Shown here piece by piece: positions 10,507 to 21,400 of a DNA stretch of 64,000 nucleotides. The notes under the pieces are model-generated. The model had not been told where the DNA came from, searched no databases, and worked only from the letters and a program-made list of their open reading frames with translations. The position numbers and the translations under genes were made by a program. Numbering within the stretch: position 1 is the stretch's first letter; each line of letters begins with the position of its first letter. The stretch is from Diphasiastrum complanatum (Eukaryota; Streptophyta; Lycopodiopsida; Lycopodiales; Lycopodiaceae): contig CM055102.1 of assembly GCA_029204225.1 (NCBI GenBank), positions 2,051,629 to 2,115,628 on the forward strand. Reading direction: 5' to 3'.

Positions 10507-11660
10507 TCACTCAAGAACATTGCCATGAACAAGGAGCTTTACAATCGGGTCTTCCAGGAAGTCGTCATTACCCCCAATATCAAGGTTAGTTTCGGGAAGG
10601 TCATGGATGGAGTGATCTGGAAAGAGAAGTGCAAGGATGACAGGCTTAGGAGGGGGTGGGTTTAACAAATTATACGCCGCACCAGGGAAGTGGAGTTGTT
10701 GAAGGAGCTCGTCCTGTCGGGCTTTGTATGTTTAGCTGGACCTTTTTATGGGCCCATTATTCTGCTAGGAGGTGGTGGAGAGAGGGAAGATGAAAAAATA
10801 GGGTAAGTTGGAATGAATGTTCCAAAAAAATTAAAAGCGAAATAAGAGGAGGGGTTAAAAGTGGGAGGGGGAGGGAAAAAAGCTCTGGAAGCAGCTATGG
10901 CTCTCTGGCTACCCGATCCCGAGCTACCATTTGATGGTCGGATTTGCCCGCCCTTATTTCCTGCTTCATCATCTCCTTCATCGTCCCGTGGTTTCTGCGA
11001 ATGAGCGCCTGCTTGGGCCTTGCATGCCATGTCCCACAACTGGTTCACTTTGTCTAAGACTTGTTGCAGGGCCTTCGTTGTATCTTCTAGCTGCTTCTGG
11101 GACTCCAAGATGATCTTTTCCTATTTGGCCACAATATTCTCGAAATTATTTTTCTCGGCTTTCCGTTCTTGGATCAGCCGCATATACTTTTCCATCTGGA
11201 TGGCTGAGGCCTGTGGGGCTTGGAATTGTATGTCCTCGGGCTTAACTAGAGGGGCATCAATTGTCATTGCACCCGACGATCTGTCTCGTACTTGGTCGAT
11301 CTGGACCATCTGGTGCTTCAGTTGTTGCTGGACCTCTTCCAAAGTGGTCTTTTGCCCAGCCATCACAAATCTAATTTTCCCTGTCTCTTTTTCCTTCCGT
11401 TTGGTCAGCTTCTGTTGTTGCGCAATTTCTTGGACCTGGCACTGAACCTTGTTCTCGACCATTTGATATTGGCTTACCAACCAATGCATATGGTAGCTTG
11501 CTTCAGATAGGCCGATCATTGAGCGTTTGGCTGCTTCAGAGAGCTTATCAGGATTATTGAGGGGGTACTGATCAGGAGTGTGAGCTGGTGAAGCTAATCC
11601 AAAAAATAGGCATTGTGTAGGAACTGAAGGTGGAGGTGGAGGGAGTGGAGGAATGATGTT
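10507..11660 (-). pseudogene. gypsy extra ORF, coiled-coil part
   Basis: Reverse-strand continuation of the extra ORF. It starts with a Pro-rich run and MIGLSEASYHMHWLVSQYQ. A strongly helical, Gln/Lys/Glu-rich coiled-coil stretch follows (KVQCQVQEIAQQQKLTKRKE, TTLEEVQQQLKHQMVQI), broken by a stop near 11121. The reading continues with MESQKQLEDTTKALQQVLDK, an acidic/Gly/Ser linker and an aromatic Pro-rich segment. A further frameshift leads to a C-terminus (YKARQDELLQQLHFPGAAYN) that stops at 10507. Coiled coil followed by a low-complexity tail is also the layout at 58311-58939. Function unknown. Confidence 0.5.
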
Positions 11661-11830
11661 AGTGGCTGTAAAAATTATAGCAAATAAGGATCCTAAAACA
11701 CTTGAAATGATGAGGGAAACAATAGATTATGATTTCATAAGATTAGCACAAGTTGAACCATCAAAATCCATCAAAAATCTATGCTTGAACCTCACTAAAT
11801 GGCCCAAATCCTTGAAGAAGGCTTCACACG
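11661..11830 (+). other. unidentified short ORF between gypsy and copia pieces
   Basis: A forward frame at 11653-11835 reads MMLVAVKIIANKDPKTLEMM onward for 60 codons. I do not recognise it. It is neither part of the reverse-strand extra ORF nor of the copia LTR, so it may be a scrap of another gene or element. Confidence 0.25.
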
Positions 11831-12346
11831 TGTGAAAGTACGGCCTCCCACAGTCTGAGTACTGTACACCAGACCTACATTCAATCCTATAATCATTAGT
11901 AATCACAAGTACTCAAACAATTATGAACATAGAGAGCAATTGCACCATTATGAGAGAAAAAACATGAAATTGCTTGATTGATTTTGGTGAGATATCATCA
12001 CCTATATACATGATCCATCACGGTTTTGGGCAGGTATGAGTAGCCCTAAACCTATCCCTAATGCTAATTTTGGTGGATCTTTCATCCCTACCAAGTTAGG
12101 GTTGGAATCTTGGAGATCCCTCAACAATGCAAAAATTACCAAAAATAGCTCCTATTTTTTCTCCCTTGTATCTAAGCATAATCTGGACTCATTCCAAAGG
12201 TTCTAACACTTAGGTCTACTTGAGAACATCCTTATGAATGGAATCCTATGCTATTTGGCACGTGTGACAAGCCACATCATGACCATCTAACTATTTACAA
12301 GTCATATGACCAAAACTAGTCAAGCTAGAATTGTGAATTTTTAACA
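11831..12346 (-). repeat. copia LTR, 516 bp
   Basis: On the reverse strand it starts TGTTAAAAATTC right after a purine tract (AGGAGGAG) and ends GTACTTTCACA. A CACACGTGTG palindrome straddles its end at 11825-11834. Confidence 0.82.
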
Positions 12347-12360
12347 CTCCTCCTCACTAT

Positions 12361-12693
12361 CTAGCTTGGTTCAATCATTGCTTTGCTAATCACTCCAAGT
12401 GATGATCTAAACTTCATAAAAGGTGTCTTTTGAAGTGGTTTAGTAAGTAGATCAGCTACACATTCATTGCTTGGAACATGCTCCAAAGCAATCTCCTTGG
12501 CTTGCACCATTTCTCTCACAAAGTGATGGCATATCTCAATGTGCTTAGATCTTGCATGGAAGATTGGGTTAGATGCAAGGTGTTGGGCTGATATATTGTC
12601 ATTGTAGATGATTGGTGCCTCCTCTGAATCCATGATCTTTAGTTCCACCAATAATATCTTGATCCAAAGTACCTCCTTTGTAGTGGTTGTCAA
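12361..12693 (-). pseudogene. pol: copia RNase H C-terminal fragment
   Basis: Reads LTTTTKEVLWIKILLVELK, DNISAQHLASNPIFHARSK, HIEICHHFVREMVQ and ADLLTKPLQKTPFMKFRSSL, all standard copia RNase H signatures. The frame is open over this stretch, but everything upstream is missing. The N-terminal residues given by the open frame (about 12694-12774) belong to the neighbouring gypsy ORF, so the junction lies at about 12693. Confidence 0.9.
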
Positions 12694-13021
12694 GCGTCCT
12701 TGTGACAGCATTTGGTCCGCGAGGAAACCCAAAGGGTTGCAAGTCGGCCGCCGCAAAGGATATGTTATGAACATAGTTCCTGACAGGTCAAACTATGAGC
12801 TGGCACAACCTGGCCGAAGCATTATAGTTGGCGTACATCATATGTACTAGGTACGGGCTTTGATACCCCGTCAGGATAGGGATCTGGAACTCAATTGCCT
12901 TGAATAAGGACTCTGCCTATTGGTACCAGTTTTGCATCTCAGTAAGATCCAATTTGGACAATTGGATGTCGAGCTTATTGGCATCGGGGTCATCAAAACT
13001 GGAACCGGGGTTGGTAGACAT
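12694..13021 (-). pseudogene. gypsy extra ORF, N-terminal part
   Basis: Starts at ATG 13021 (MSTNPGSSFDDPDANKLD). The segment QNWYQ, stop, AESLFKAIEFQIPIL aligns with QPWLQTAGPLLEAMDFYSTL near residue 36 of the ORF starting at 56697, and YLVHMMYANYN parallels LALHAYATWD. It has two in-frame stops. It is cut at about 12693 by copia RNase H sequence. The function of this domain is unknown. Conservation of W, A, L and F positions between two diverged copies suggests that it was once a real protein domain. Confidence 0.55.
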
Positions 13022-13089
13022 GATGAAAAGACTGGAAAAATAGGGGTCTGAAAAGAAGGTGTTAGTTGAGATTTGAAACATGGTTAAGG

Positions 13090-13262
13090 GTGCGTCGGTT
13101 GAGAGTTGAACAGAGGTGTCGGCTGAGATCGGAGAGAAGGCGTCGATTGAGATCTAAGAGGAGGCGTAGGTTGAGATCGGAAAAGAGGCGTCGGTTGAGA
13201 TCTGAGAGGAGGCATCGGTTGAGATGTGAGAGGAGGCGTCGATTGAGATGTGAAGGAGGGCT
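13090..13262. repeat. 24-bp minisatellite, seven units
   Basis: The core T[CA]G[GA][TC]TGAGA starts at 13095, 13119, 13143, 13167, 13191, 13215 and 13239, exactly 24 bases apart. On the reverse strand the repeat is in an open frame (13524-13084) and encodes repeats of the type SQPTPPLR. It lies just upstream of the non-pol ORF start at 13021. Confidence 0.9.
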
Positions 13263-13551
13263 CTGGTGAGAAGATCGATGAAAATGTCAGTGGAGGGGTG
13301 ATTGGAAAATGTGTGTGGAGCGAAGTATGTCGTGGAAGGAAAGGATTGTGAAGGAATGAGGTTGGGGAAAATGGAAAGTAAAGTGTGGGAAAATGGAGGT
13401 GTGACGGAATATGGTTGGGAGAAAGATGGAATATATAAGTTTGGAAAGCAGAAAAGGTGAAGATGTTGGGCAAGGATGGAGATGGGTGGAAATGGATGGA
13501 TGGAGTTGTAAGCTTCTCACGCATCTGTTTTTGACGCTCGGTTAATTTGTA

Positions 13552-14007
13552 TCAATAATTTGGTTTTTTATAACCGAGTTTTTGTGGCTTTTGAGTGGGT
13601 GGTGTTGTTGCCTCACTTATCATGTCGTCATCGATTGTATCCCAAACTTCATCTGGATACACGTCCCAAGTGTATACTTTGGGTTTGGGTCTATACGCTT
13701 GTGTGTTAGGTACTTTGGATGCTAGTTGGACATGAGCCAATGGTCCTAGTGACTTGATCTCCTGAGGAATTACTTTTGGTGGATAACATTGGGCATCTAG
13801 ATAAAGGAGTACATGTTCATCCGTCATTTCAACATCATCCATGGAAAGAATTACTTCTTCGAAAACATGGGCGATAGAGACGCTAGGTTCTCCTAGGCAC
13901 CATGCTATAGGAATCGGGTCAATCATCATAAGTGGGATGATGGGTGTATCAATGTCTGTAAAAGATGGGAGAATATCCACATTTCTACAATGGTTTTGAT
14001 ACGACAT
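13552..14007 (-). pseudogene. gypsy gag-pol linker fragment
   Basis: A 151-codon reading starting MSYQNHCRNVDILPSF. The stretch VEMTDEHVLLYLDAQCYPPK parallels IELTDEQVLHQIDPNHYG in the reverse gypsy at 61878-62486, which lies just after that element's protease. I therefore read it as the acidic linker between protease and RT of the same gypsy lineage. No catalytic motif is present. Its role is unknown. Confidence 0.55.
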
Positions 14008-14261
14008 CGATTGGAATCAGCACAGTCCACAGTGGCTAGTGCTTGTCCCCAATTGATTATGTTCGTTGATCTCGTATAGTAACCTTTGGGTTGGATCGGG
14101 ACACTATCTGATTCATCATATGTTGTTGATGACTAATCATCATAAACTTTAGCAGGCTTGACATGGCCAGATGAGTCAACAGTGACTCATTTATTGTGAT
14201 TGCCAAAGGTGATATTGTTATGTTTCCAATCTTGGACAACACCTGCCGTCTGGAATTCACA
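14008..14261. other. no recognisable feature
   Basis: Boundary zone between the reverse gypsy remnant and the forward copia fragment. An 82-codon reverse frame here shows no family resemblance. Confidence 0.3.
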
Positions 14262-15123
14262 TTACTAGAAATAGACTTCAGAAAAAGATCTATCTTAGCC
14301 AACACACATATCTAAAAGGAATTCAGAAAAATTTCATATGTCTGATTGCAAACCGATTGATACACCAATGGATCCAAGTATTATATTGACTAACACTTGT
14401 AGTGTTGAGACCGGTAGTGAAGTACTTGACTTAGCGAAGGACCCTTATCATTCACTAATTGGATCTTTGATGTATGTGATGCTATGTACTAGACCAGATT
14501 TAGCATATACTATTATTAGCACGTTAAGTCAATTCATGTCTAATCCCAGGATCTCTCATTAAAAAGCATTAAAGAGAGTGATGAGGTATATTTAGGGAAG
14601 TTCAGATCACATTATGTGTTATGACTATCGACCCACTCATCCTGTGAGACTACTCCAACTCAGATTGGGGAGGAACGGTCTCCACCGGAAGATCTACCTC
14701 CAGAATCTGTTTCTATCTAGCAAGGAGACCGATTTCGTGGAACTCAAGGAAGCAAAAATCAGTCGCGCTTTCTTCGATAGAGACAAAGTACATTGCAGCA
14801 TGTCAAGCTTCAAAAGAAACTGTATGGATTAGGTTATTACTTCATGAACTACATCACACTCAGTTCAATGCTACCACCATTCTGTGTGACAACTTGAGTT
14901 GTCTTTCATTGTCACTAAATCCCAGATTCATGGCAAGTCTAAGCACATAGAAATCCAGTATCATTTTATTCGGGAGAAAGTTTTCTCAGGGCAAGTGATC
15001 CTTCAATACTACTCTACAACAAAAATGGTTGCAGACATCTTCACCAAAGCACTTTCCAGGATCAAGCATCAAAACTTTTTCAACATGCTGAACCTGACGA
15101 AGATACCAAGACACCAACCGTGA
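14262..15123 (+). pseudogene. pol: copia RT end and RNase H, degenerate
   Basis: Forward copia fragment of a family distinct from element B. The RT end reads SDCKPIDTPMDPSI and LIGSLMYVMLCTRPDLAYTI. RNase H follows in shifted frames, including HGKSKHIEIQYHFIREKVFS and MVADIFTKALSRIKHQNFF. At least three frame changes and stops lie between 14560 and 14900. It is truncated upstream of about 14262, before the YVDD box. A purine-poor gap and an LTR start follow at about 15138. Confidence 0.82.
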
Positions 15124-15137
15124 CCTTAAGGCGGACT

Positions 15138-15690
15138 GTTGGAAATTAAGTCCACAATTATCTCTTTGAATAATATCTGGTAAAATACACGGGTTTTTGC
15201 AAGCAATTCGACAACCTGCAACTTCTACACAGAACCAAATTGAATCAGCCAAACTATTTGGAGAAAAATCAAAATCTAGCGGCACGAGAAACAAAACAAG
15301 TACCTGAGATAGAAGGTACGAGACCCATTCAAAAAATACCAAAAACTACAGCTTACAACAATTGATTGGTCCCAAAGGTAGTAAAATTCAAAAAACATAA
15401 TATCAAATAATTTTGGACTTTGGAAAAATCCATTTTCAAAAATGGACTTCAAAATTTCGAGACATTGTTTAATTACAAAAATTTGATAATCTGATAGTAT
15501 ATGAACCACGTTTCAATTGGGTATGACACAATTGTGTACCATAAAACACAAGCATACACAAAATATTATAAAACTCATATACATATCATATGTTAAAAAT
15601 CCTTTTCAAATCATTTAAAAAGTATATAACATTCTATCTTTGCCATAGTGTGCTCTAACCCAATTCCGACAAAAAGTCGAGTCAATGATT
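15138..15690 (+). repeat. probable copia 3' LTR
   Basis: Begins TGTTGGAAATTAAGTCC 15 bases after the end of the RNase H frame, as expected for a 3' LTR. No second copy is in the window, so the right end is a guess. Confidence 0.45.
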
Positions 15691-16165
15691 CTTTAGAGTT
15701 GTTTTATGCTCTCTTTTTTGTGATCCACATCTGAAGGCAAGTCTTCTTCTGTAGTAAGAAAATATTGTAAAACACTTAGTGCAGCCATCTCACGAACCAT
15801 CAAGAAAACTCCTTCATTAATGTGTTTTTCTCTATTTTTTCTTTCAAAATACAAATCTCCATTTACAAGCTTTTTTAGGATCCAATCACAAATGGCGTCT
15901 AACATATATCTCAAACATCTGAACAACCAAATAGATATCGCTTTGTTTTTTGTCTTCCTCGATCCCCGTCGTAGGAGATCTGATCATTCACATACAATTT
16001 CATGACTTGCATGAAATTGTTGAATGTTTCATCTGAACGAAAGATTAATATTGTGTACTCCTCAAATTTGTCATACAACGATGTAATGTTATGTTGTCTT
16101 GACAAAGATCCAATAGTACTACTGCCAAGGACCCCGTGCAAGCTGAGATAAAATACTCTCACCTA
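15689..16165 (-). pseudogene. unidentified protein fragment, one frameshift
   Basis: Two reverse frames that appear to be one protein of about 155 residues. 16162-15911 reads MRVFYLSLHGVLGSSTIGSL onward, and 15926-15693 reads LRYMLDAICDWILKKLVNGD onward. They overlap by a few codons at 15915, where one frameshift would join them. The composition looks like a folded, helical protein rather than random translation. I do not recognise the family, and it matches none of the transposon proteins in the window. It may be an exon of a host gene, a captured fragment or an unknown element. Confidence 0.35.
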
Positions 16166-16544
16166 TTTCAATTGATCATGATTTAGTTTCACTCCTCTAA
16201 CAAAGCATGGTCAGCGATGCTCCGTCCATAAGACAAATGAATTTGAGCCTCCAAGGTACATCACCATACTGGTAGTAACTCATTGTTGTGCTTCAATGTA
16301 ATATAGCAGCAACACGCTTTTCTATCTGTGTATAACGTAGATGAATGCTTATTGTGGTTTAAATGCACTTCACTCCTATTTGATCACACTCATTAACTCA
16401 CTCTAATTAGAATATGAATGTCTACAACTCCTAAGTTTCAGATTAGACGATGATTGTCTTTGATGCCTGAAAAGCTTGTGTTTTTCATCGCACAATCAAT
16501 TTAAGTTTTTAGTACTGAACCTCTTATTGAATCTGATTTCTAGC
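16166..16544. other. no recognisable feature
   Basis: AT-rich sequence without a supported ORF or repeat partner in the window. Confidence 0.4.
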
Positions 16545-16729
16545 ACTATAGGGAATGTATAACATGTGGTGAGCAGCCCTCCACCTGTCAAAAGGGTTAT
16601 AATACTTGGATAGGTTCTTAACTATGCTTAGTTGCTAGTTTAGATGCTTACTAACTCTACTTTAACACTACCCAACCTTAACTCTAGCTCCACTAACTCT
16701 AAACACAAGCATTCATCATGATTGAGGAT

Positions 16730-16779
<50 letters not shown>

Positions 16780-16800
16780 TAACTCAAATGCTCAATGTCA
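16545..16800 (-). repeat. diverged gypsy LTR fragment with GA microsatellite
   Basis: Resembles the 3' end of the Asp-primed gypsy LTR at 33231-34015, including CCCTCC.CCTGTCA, TTGGATAGG and the CTCTAACAC..AACATTCATCAT block, in the same orientation. The (GA)n run at 16732-16778 corresponds to the purine-rich stretch near 33440-33480. The neighbouring primer site is lost. Confidence 0.65.
16732..16778. repeat. (GA)n microsatellite
   Basis: About 23 uninterrupted GA dinucleotides. Within the gypsy LTR fragment it probably arose by expansion of a purine-rich tract. Confidence 0.95.
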
Positions 16801-16844
16801 TGCTTATGTTAATCAATCACTCTTGTGAGGCATTAAATGCACTC

Positions 16845-17840
16845 ATTCAAGGTCCAAAGTACTGTACTTTCACATGGTATCAGGTTGAGATACAAGAGTT
16901 AATCAATAATCTTGTGTACAATCCCAAAATAGCAAGTTTTTGATCTAAAAAGCTAGTATTGGAGGGCCAAGTAGAAATCGGATGATTGGACGGAAATTTG
17001 TGGATCAAACTTGCTCAGGGCCTAATTCCATACTGTTCACACATGTGGACAGGTCTGCACCCAAAAATGATTTTCATTTTTCTTAAGATCCATAAAAATT
17101 CATAGTAATAGACCTTGATGAGTTTTTTAATGCTAGATCTATGAGAAAGCATCAATGTTAGTATGCCACTGATTGGATTTGACTTTGTGTCATTAAATCT
17201 AATTAATTGAAGCTGGATTCAAGCCCATAAAATGTGTTTTACAGGTCTTGAAGAACCATCAAGAAGAAAGTACAAGTTTTAGCCATTTTATTGTCCAAAA
17301 ATAGCCAAAGTTGACTTGATTTGATAAGTCTTTGATAGATTCTCATCTAATCTTCATTTCATCTTTGTGAGGGAGTGTAAGGACTATGTCTAGAAGTCCA
17401 TTGAGAGGGCCATAAGTCAAATTTGAAGTAACCAAGACAAGTGAAACCTTTGTGAGTTTCTAGGTTCAAATTAAAACCAATTTTCTTGAGCATGGTTTTA
17501 TAGAAAGGTTCCAATAAGTTCTTGTGAATCAAGAGCAAGGGGATCTTGCCACTTGTGTCTTTCTGAACATCAAGTGAGTTTCTAGTGAGGCAAATTTTGG
17601 AAACCAGCTTAGGGAGGGCCAACAAGTACATCATTAGTACAACTCATTAGGGAGATGGGAACCATTGGTAGATTCCTTCTTGGAGCTAGTGAGAGGTTAA
17701 ATTCTACAAACTACTCAATATGGAAAGTGAGGATGGAGTCACTATTAGTGCTCCGAGACCTCTTTGATATTTTCCTAGAAGAAGAGGATGAGCCTCTTGG
17801 AGGAGAAGAGTTGGCTAGATACAAGAAGAAGGCAAGACTA
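16845..17840 (+). mobile_element. copia 5' fragment: LTR end, primer site, leader, gag start
   Basis: The last 30 bases of an LTR (ending GTACTTTCACA at 16874) are followed directly by TGGTATCAGG, a worn initiator-Met primer site, then a 770-base leader and a gag start at 17655. The LTR end and leader resemble those at 52930-53746, so both come from one family. It is cut at about 17840 within gag. Confidence 0.8.
17655..17840 (+). pseudogene. gag: copia Gag N-terminus, truncated
   Basis: Reads MGTIGRFLLGASERLNSTNY and SIWKVRMESLLVLRDLFDIF, the usual start of copia Gag, with an acidic stretch and YKKKARL. The open frame stops three codons after the break at 17840. The rest of the element is gone. 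The closest relative in the window is the Gag start at 53747. Confidence 0.85.
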
Positions 17841-18054
17841 GTGTGAAATTTCACACATGTGAAAATGCCCTAATGTGTGTGATTGATCTCCTAAGCAAGC
17901 TTATGCACTTGTTGATGGATGCTAGATTGAATTCCAAGATCTAGATAAAAAAACTAAGGCATAGAGACAAAGATAGATGCATGTGTTGATAACCAAACTA
18001 CATACACTTGTAAAAAAACGATCCTTGAAAAAACTAAGGAAAATTAATCTCCTA
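17841..18054. other. junction sequence with 16-bp palindrome
   Basis: Starts with the perfect palindrome GTGTGAAATTTCACAC (17841-17856) exactly where the Gag homology ends. TTCACAC/GTGTGAA is typical of the copia LTR ends in this window, so this may be an LTR end scrap. The rest is uncharacterised. Confidence 0.4.
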
Positions 18055-18466
18055 GTCATAACCTGCTTATTAGAAAATTCGATGGTTTTTGCAGTATAAG
18101 AGATGTCGTTCCCCAAAGAGAGCACAAAAGAGAGTAATTCTGTCATTATGGTGGTAATAAAGATATATCAGTGATGCACAGTGAAATGGGATGGAAATGA
18201 TAATAAAACTGGTTGTCAGGGACATTTAGATAAGCTAGCCAAAACCACCAAGCCCAAGGGAAAATGTAATAAATCCGATAGAAACAGGTTTAATGATAGT
18301 TCCAGACCATATACCTCTCCCATACAATAGTTATGTATGATCATTATTATCTTGAGTGACTAAACAATCACTACACACACATTCCGATTAACCACAAATT
18401 CCAAGATTCTGAATCCTCCAGTTCTAACTCAGTAGCTAAGCAACCTACAAAATGACTCGGGGAATC
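18055..18466 (-). repeat. 3' LTR of the non-autonomous element, part 1
   Basis: Matches 23060-23471 almost base for base, from the TTAGAAAATTCGATGG segment to GACTCGGGGAATC, with scattered substitutions. It is interrupted at 18467 by the solo LTR insertion. Confidence 0.88.
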
Positions 18467-21400
18467 TGTTAGCTATTTTCGAACGGAGAATCGGGCTAAT
18501 ATTGAAGTTTAAGTTTGCAATAATTGAAAAAATCGGCATGTAAACCCAGTTATTAGAGAAAAATCGGCACAAATTTGCTTTAGAATTGGGTCCCAGCCCG
18601 CCCTGAAGTGGCTAGACACAGTTTAAAAGTAAGAAACTGACTGTCGAAAAAACCGTCAAAAATATTTTGTGGTCAAGTTTTGTAAGACCAAGCCAAAAGT
18701 GCCGGTCCACCTGGAATTGGGTTCCAGCTCGTCCTAAATGAGGCTAGAGCAAATTTTGCGACCTTAGAAATGGCCGGTAAATATTTTACGGCTTTTAAAA
18801 AAAAAATGGCCAGTTGTAAAAAATAGCCAGTATGACCGTGCTGAAATCTCACCATGTACTGAGTCCATTTTTTCTAATATATGATCACTCAGTGTATTTT
18901 TCAGGGAAACCGTGTTGTCGTGGGAGCCCTAGTCATGAACGCAGGAAAAGTCAACTTTAGTCAAAGAGCCATCAAAGAAAAATATTTATCGGGCAAAACC
19001 CAAGCTGTGAATTATGGGCAATACTGAAAACTTGCAGAAACCCTAACGGGTAAAATTGGGCAAATTACGGGAAATGGGCAAAATACGCAAATCAGTCAGT
19101 AATCCCGAGAAACCAAAAGCCAAGGGCCGTCGGGCCGTACTTGCTACAAAGGAAAGAAAAACCAAATGAAGGGCTAAAAGGAACAAAGGACCAAGGACCA
19201 AGGAAATGGAGGGCACCTTATGTGGAATAGGGGCTTGACAAAAGTCCTCACCCACCTTTTGGATAATAAATGTAAACAAGACTTTAGGACCTAGACCTAA
19301 AAGATATTTTCTCTAGCTTTTGACTAAGAGGACATCTTGGCTAGTTTTGGAAGGGGGCCTTAAATGGCACCAACCCCTACACCCTCAAGGAGGCCACTTG
19401 ATGTACTTGCCAATGGGTGTTGTACAAATGGACAAAAGGGCTTGAAGGGCATGAAAATTGGCAAAGCCTCATTTTGAAGGAGGACACTTGGGATTTACTA
19501 TAAAAGGAGGCCACTCTTTGTGTTAATATATAGTTGATTGATAGTTGATTGATAGTTGGGTGAGTTAGATGATGATGTGATAGTTTGATGTGATGTTGGT
19601 TGAGAGTTTTTTAGAGTTGAAAGCTTTTGGAAGATTGGTGCTTGCTTGAGAGATCTTTGTTGATGAGTAGGTTTGATTCCTTGTAAGTTTGGTTTGATGG
19701 ATGGTTAAATGTGGTTTTGCCTTATAGTATGCTTATGCATTGGTACAAGTATTGTCTTGCATAGTTGCTTGTGGAGTGATGGATGTTTGGGGTTGAATGC
19801 TTGTTAGTGGATTGAGAGTAGACTCACTTGTAGTTGATAACAATGGATAGGTTGGGTGTTTGTGGTTTGGTTTGAGAGTTGTGTTTTTCCCTCCAATTAG
19901 TTGATTGATTGTTGGAGGCTTGATTGGGTTGATGGAGTTTTTGTTTGCACTCCTTGGGATTGAATCTATGCTTGTTGATGAGAAAAGTGGGTTGTGCTTG
20001 AACATTAGAGTAATGTGTTGAGAGAATTGCTTTTGTTGAGAGTGATTTCATGGTGAGGGTTGGTTGGTTGGTTGTAGTCCATTGTCATACTAGTAGGCTT
20101 ATATCTTGAATGAGTGGGATGGTTTGCTTGAGGGCTTGGTGTGAGTGATGGGTTGCTGATTTTTAGCCATTGTATCTTTCTGGCCTGTTTTTTTTTACAG
20201 ACTTTCGGTTCTGCTTTCTCTCAACTGAACCGTTAACATTTCAATCGCACCGTCCATATTCCAGAAACTTTCATTTTTTTTATTTTCTCTTTTTACACCA
20301 ATTCGATCGGACATGCGTAAAGTGGAGAAAATTGCATGCCTGGCTCTGATTTTTGCTACAAGGTTCATGACTAGAGTTTCCACGCAACGGCTACCTAATT
20401 GCACATTGAGGTGAGTTTTTGACTTGAACTTTCTTTCTAGTCACTTCCATTTCTTGAAGTTTTGTTTGTAAGCTCTTAACTTAAATTGGAATGGGATGTG
20501 AGATGTGTAAGATAGGGTTTTACACTTTGAAGGAGGTTGTTATGAATGGTCTAGGGAAGTAAGCTTGTTGAGGGACTAATTACGTCAAGTTTTTCCGAGG
20601 TCCTACAGATTTAAGTGTTGCTGATGGTTGTAATTTTCAGTTGTACTCATTTACATTGGTGACTACTTGTAAGGTTTGGTAGTGAATCGGGTTTTTAAGC
20701 ATGAACTAGAGTTCAGTTGAGAATTATAGTAATGAATGTCATATGTTGTGGGGTTAATTAAGGGAAGGATTGATTTTCGATTATCGACGTTTAGTGAAAG
20801 CAAGAACGCTTGTAACCAGGGTTTATTAGCATGGTTTGGAAGTAATTATATGGATACGGTTTTAAAAGGTGAATGTGTTTTACTCTATGCTTGTCTAAGA
20901 TAGAACTGATAGTTTAAACCGCAATAAACCGTCAAAGTTCAGAAGCGTTTAATTTTCGTCATTTATGAAGCGTGTCAGCTAGACCCGACCTCTGTGAAAC
21001 ACCAGAGCGGGCCGTCCACCATCCGTGGTTGAAAAACACCACCTTGTTTAAAGCGTCGCATTAGTCACACCCGCCGTCGGCACTGTCTAGCGAAATACCT
21101 AGACCCGACGGTCGGCGAAAATACCGCCACTTAGCAAACAAAGCGGTGCATATAACTTGCACCCCACGAGCACATCATAGACAGTAAATCGGTTTCTAGC
21201 CCATGTAAGTTTTTTACTAACTGTAAACCGAATTCAATGGGGAAAGAGATATTAGCAAGATCCTAACTCGAATTAGTGATCAGAAGTTTCACGGAACCGT
21301 GACCCTAGAAAGCTAGTGAATCATTGCAGCCAAAAGTACTAGCACCCTCTCCTTGCAACCATATCTCTAAGAGCCTGGAAAACTCTCATCGGTTGGGGAG

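Larger units (their letters stand above)
11831..12693 (-). mobile_element. copia 3' fragment (RNase H end and LTR)
   Basis: A 5'-truncated copia inserted in, or joined to, the gypsy remnant. Right to left: the end of RNase H (12693-12361), a purine tract, then a complete-looking LTR (12346-11831). Its LTR end ...ACTTTCACA matches that of the copia LTR at 52399-52941, so the two belong to related families. Confidence 0.85.
10507..14007 (-). mobile_element. gypsy (Athila/Tat-like) remnant with extra ORF, interrupted
   Basis: Reverse-strand remnant, read right to left: a gag-pol linker fragment (14007-13552), a 24-base minisatellite zone, the N-terminal part of a non-pol ORF (13021-12694), a copia 3' fragment (12693-11831), and the coiled-coil part of the non-pol ORF (11660-10507). 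The non-pol ORF resembles the one at 56697-58939, which lies between a gypsy pol and its LTR. No RT or integrase is left here. Assignment to the gypsy superfamily rests on the linker and on the second copy. Confidence 0.6.

Noticed and set aside
13066-13269. Forward Arg-rich ORF (repeats of RRRRLRSE)
   Set aside because: It is the antisense reading of the 24-bp minisatellite; the element's own coding strand is the reverse one.
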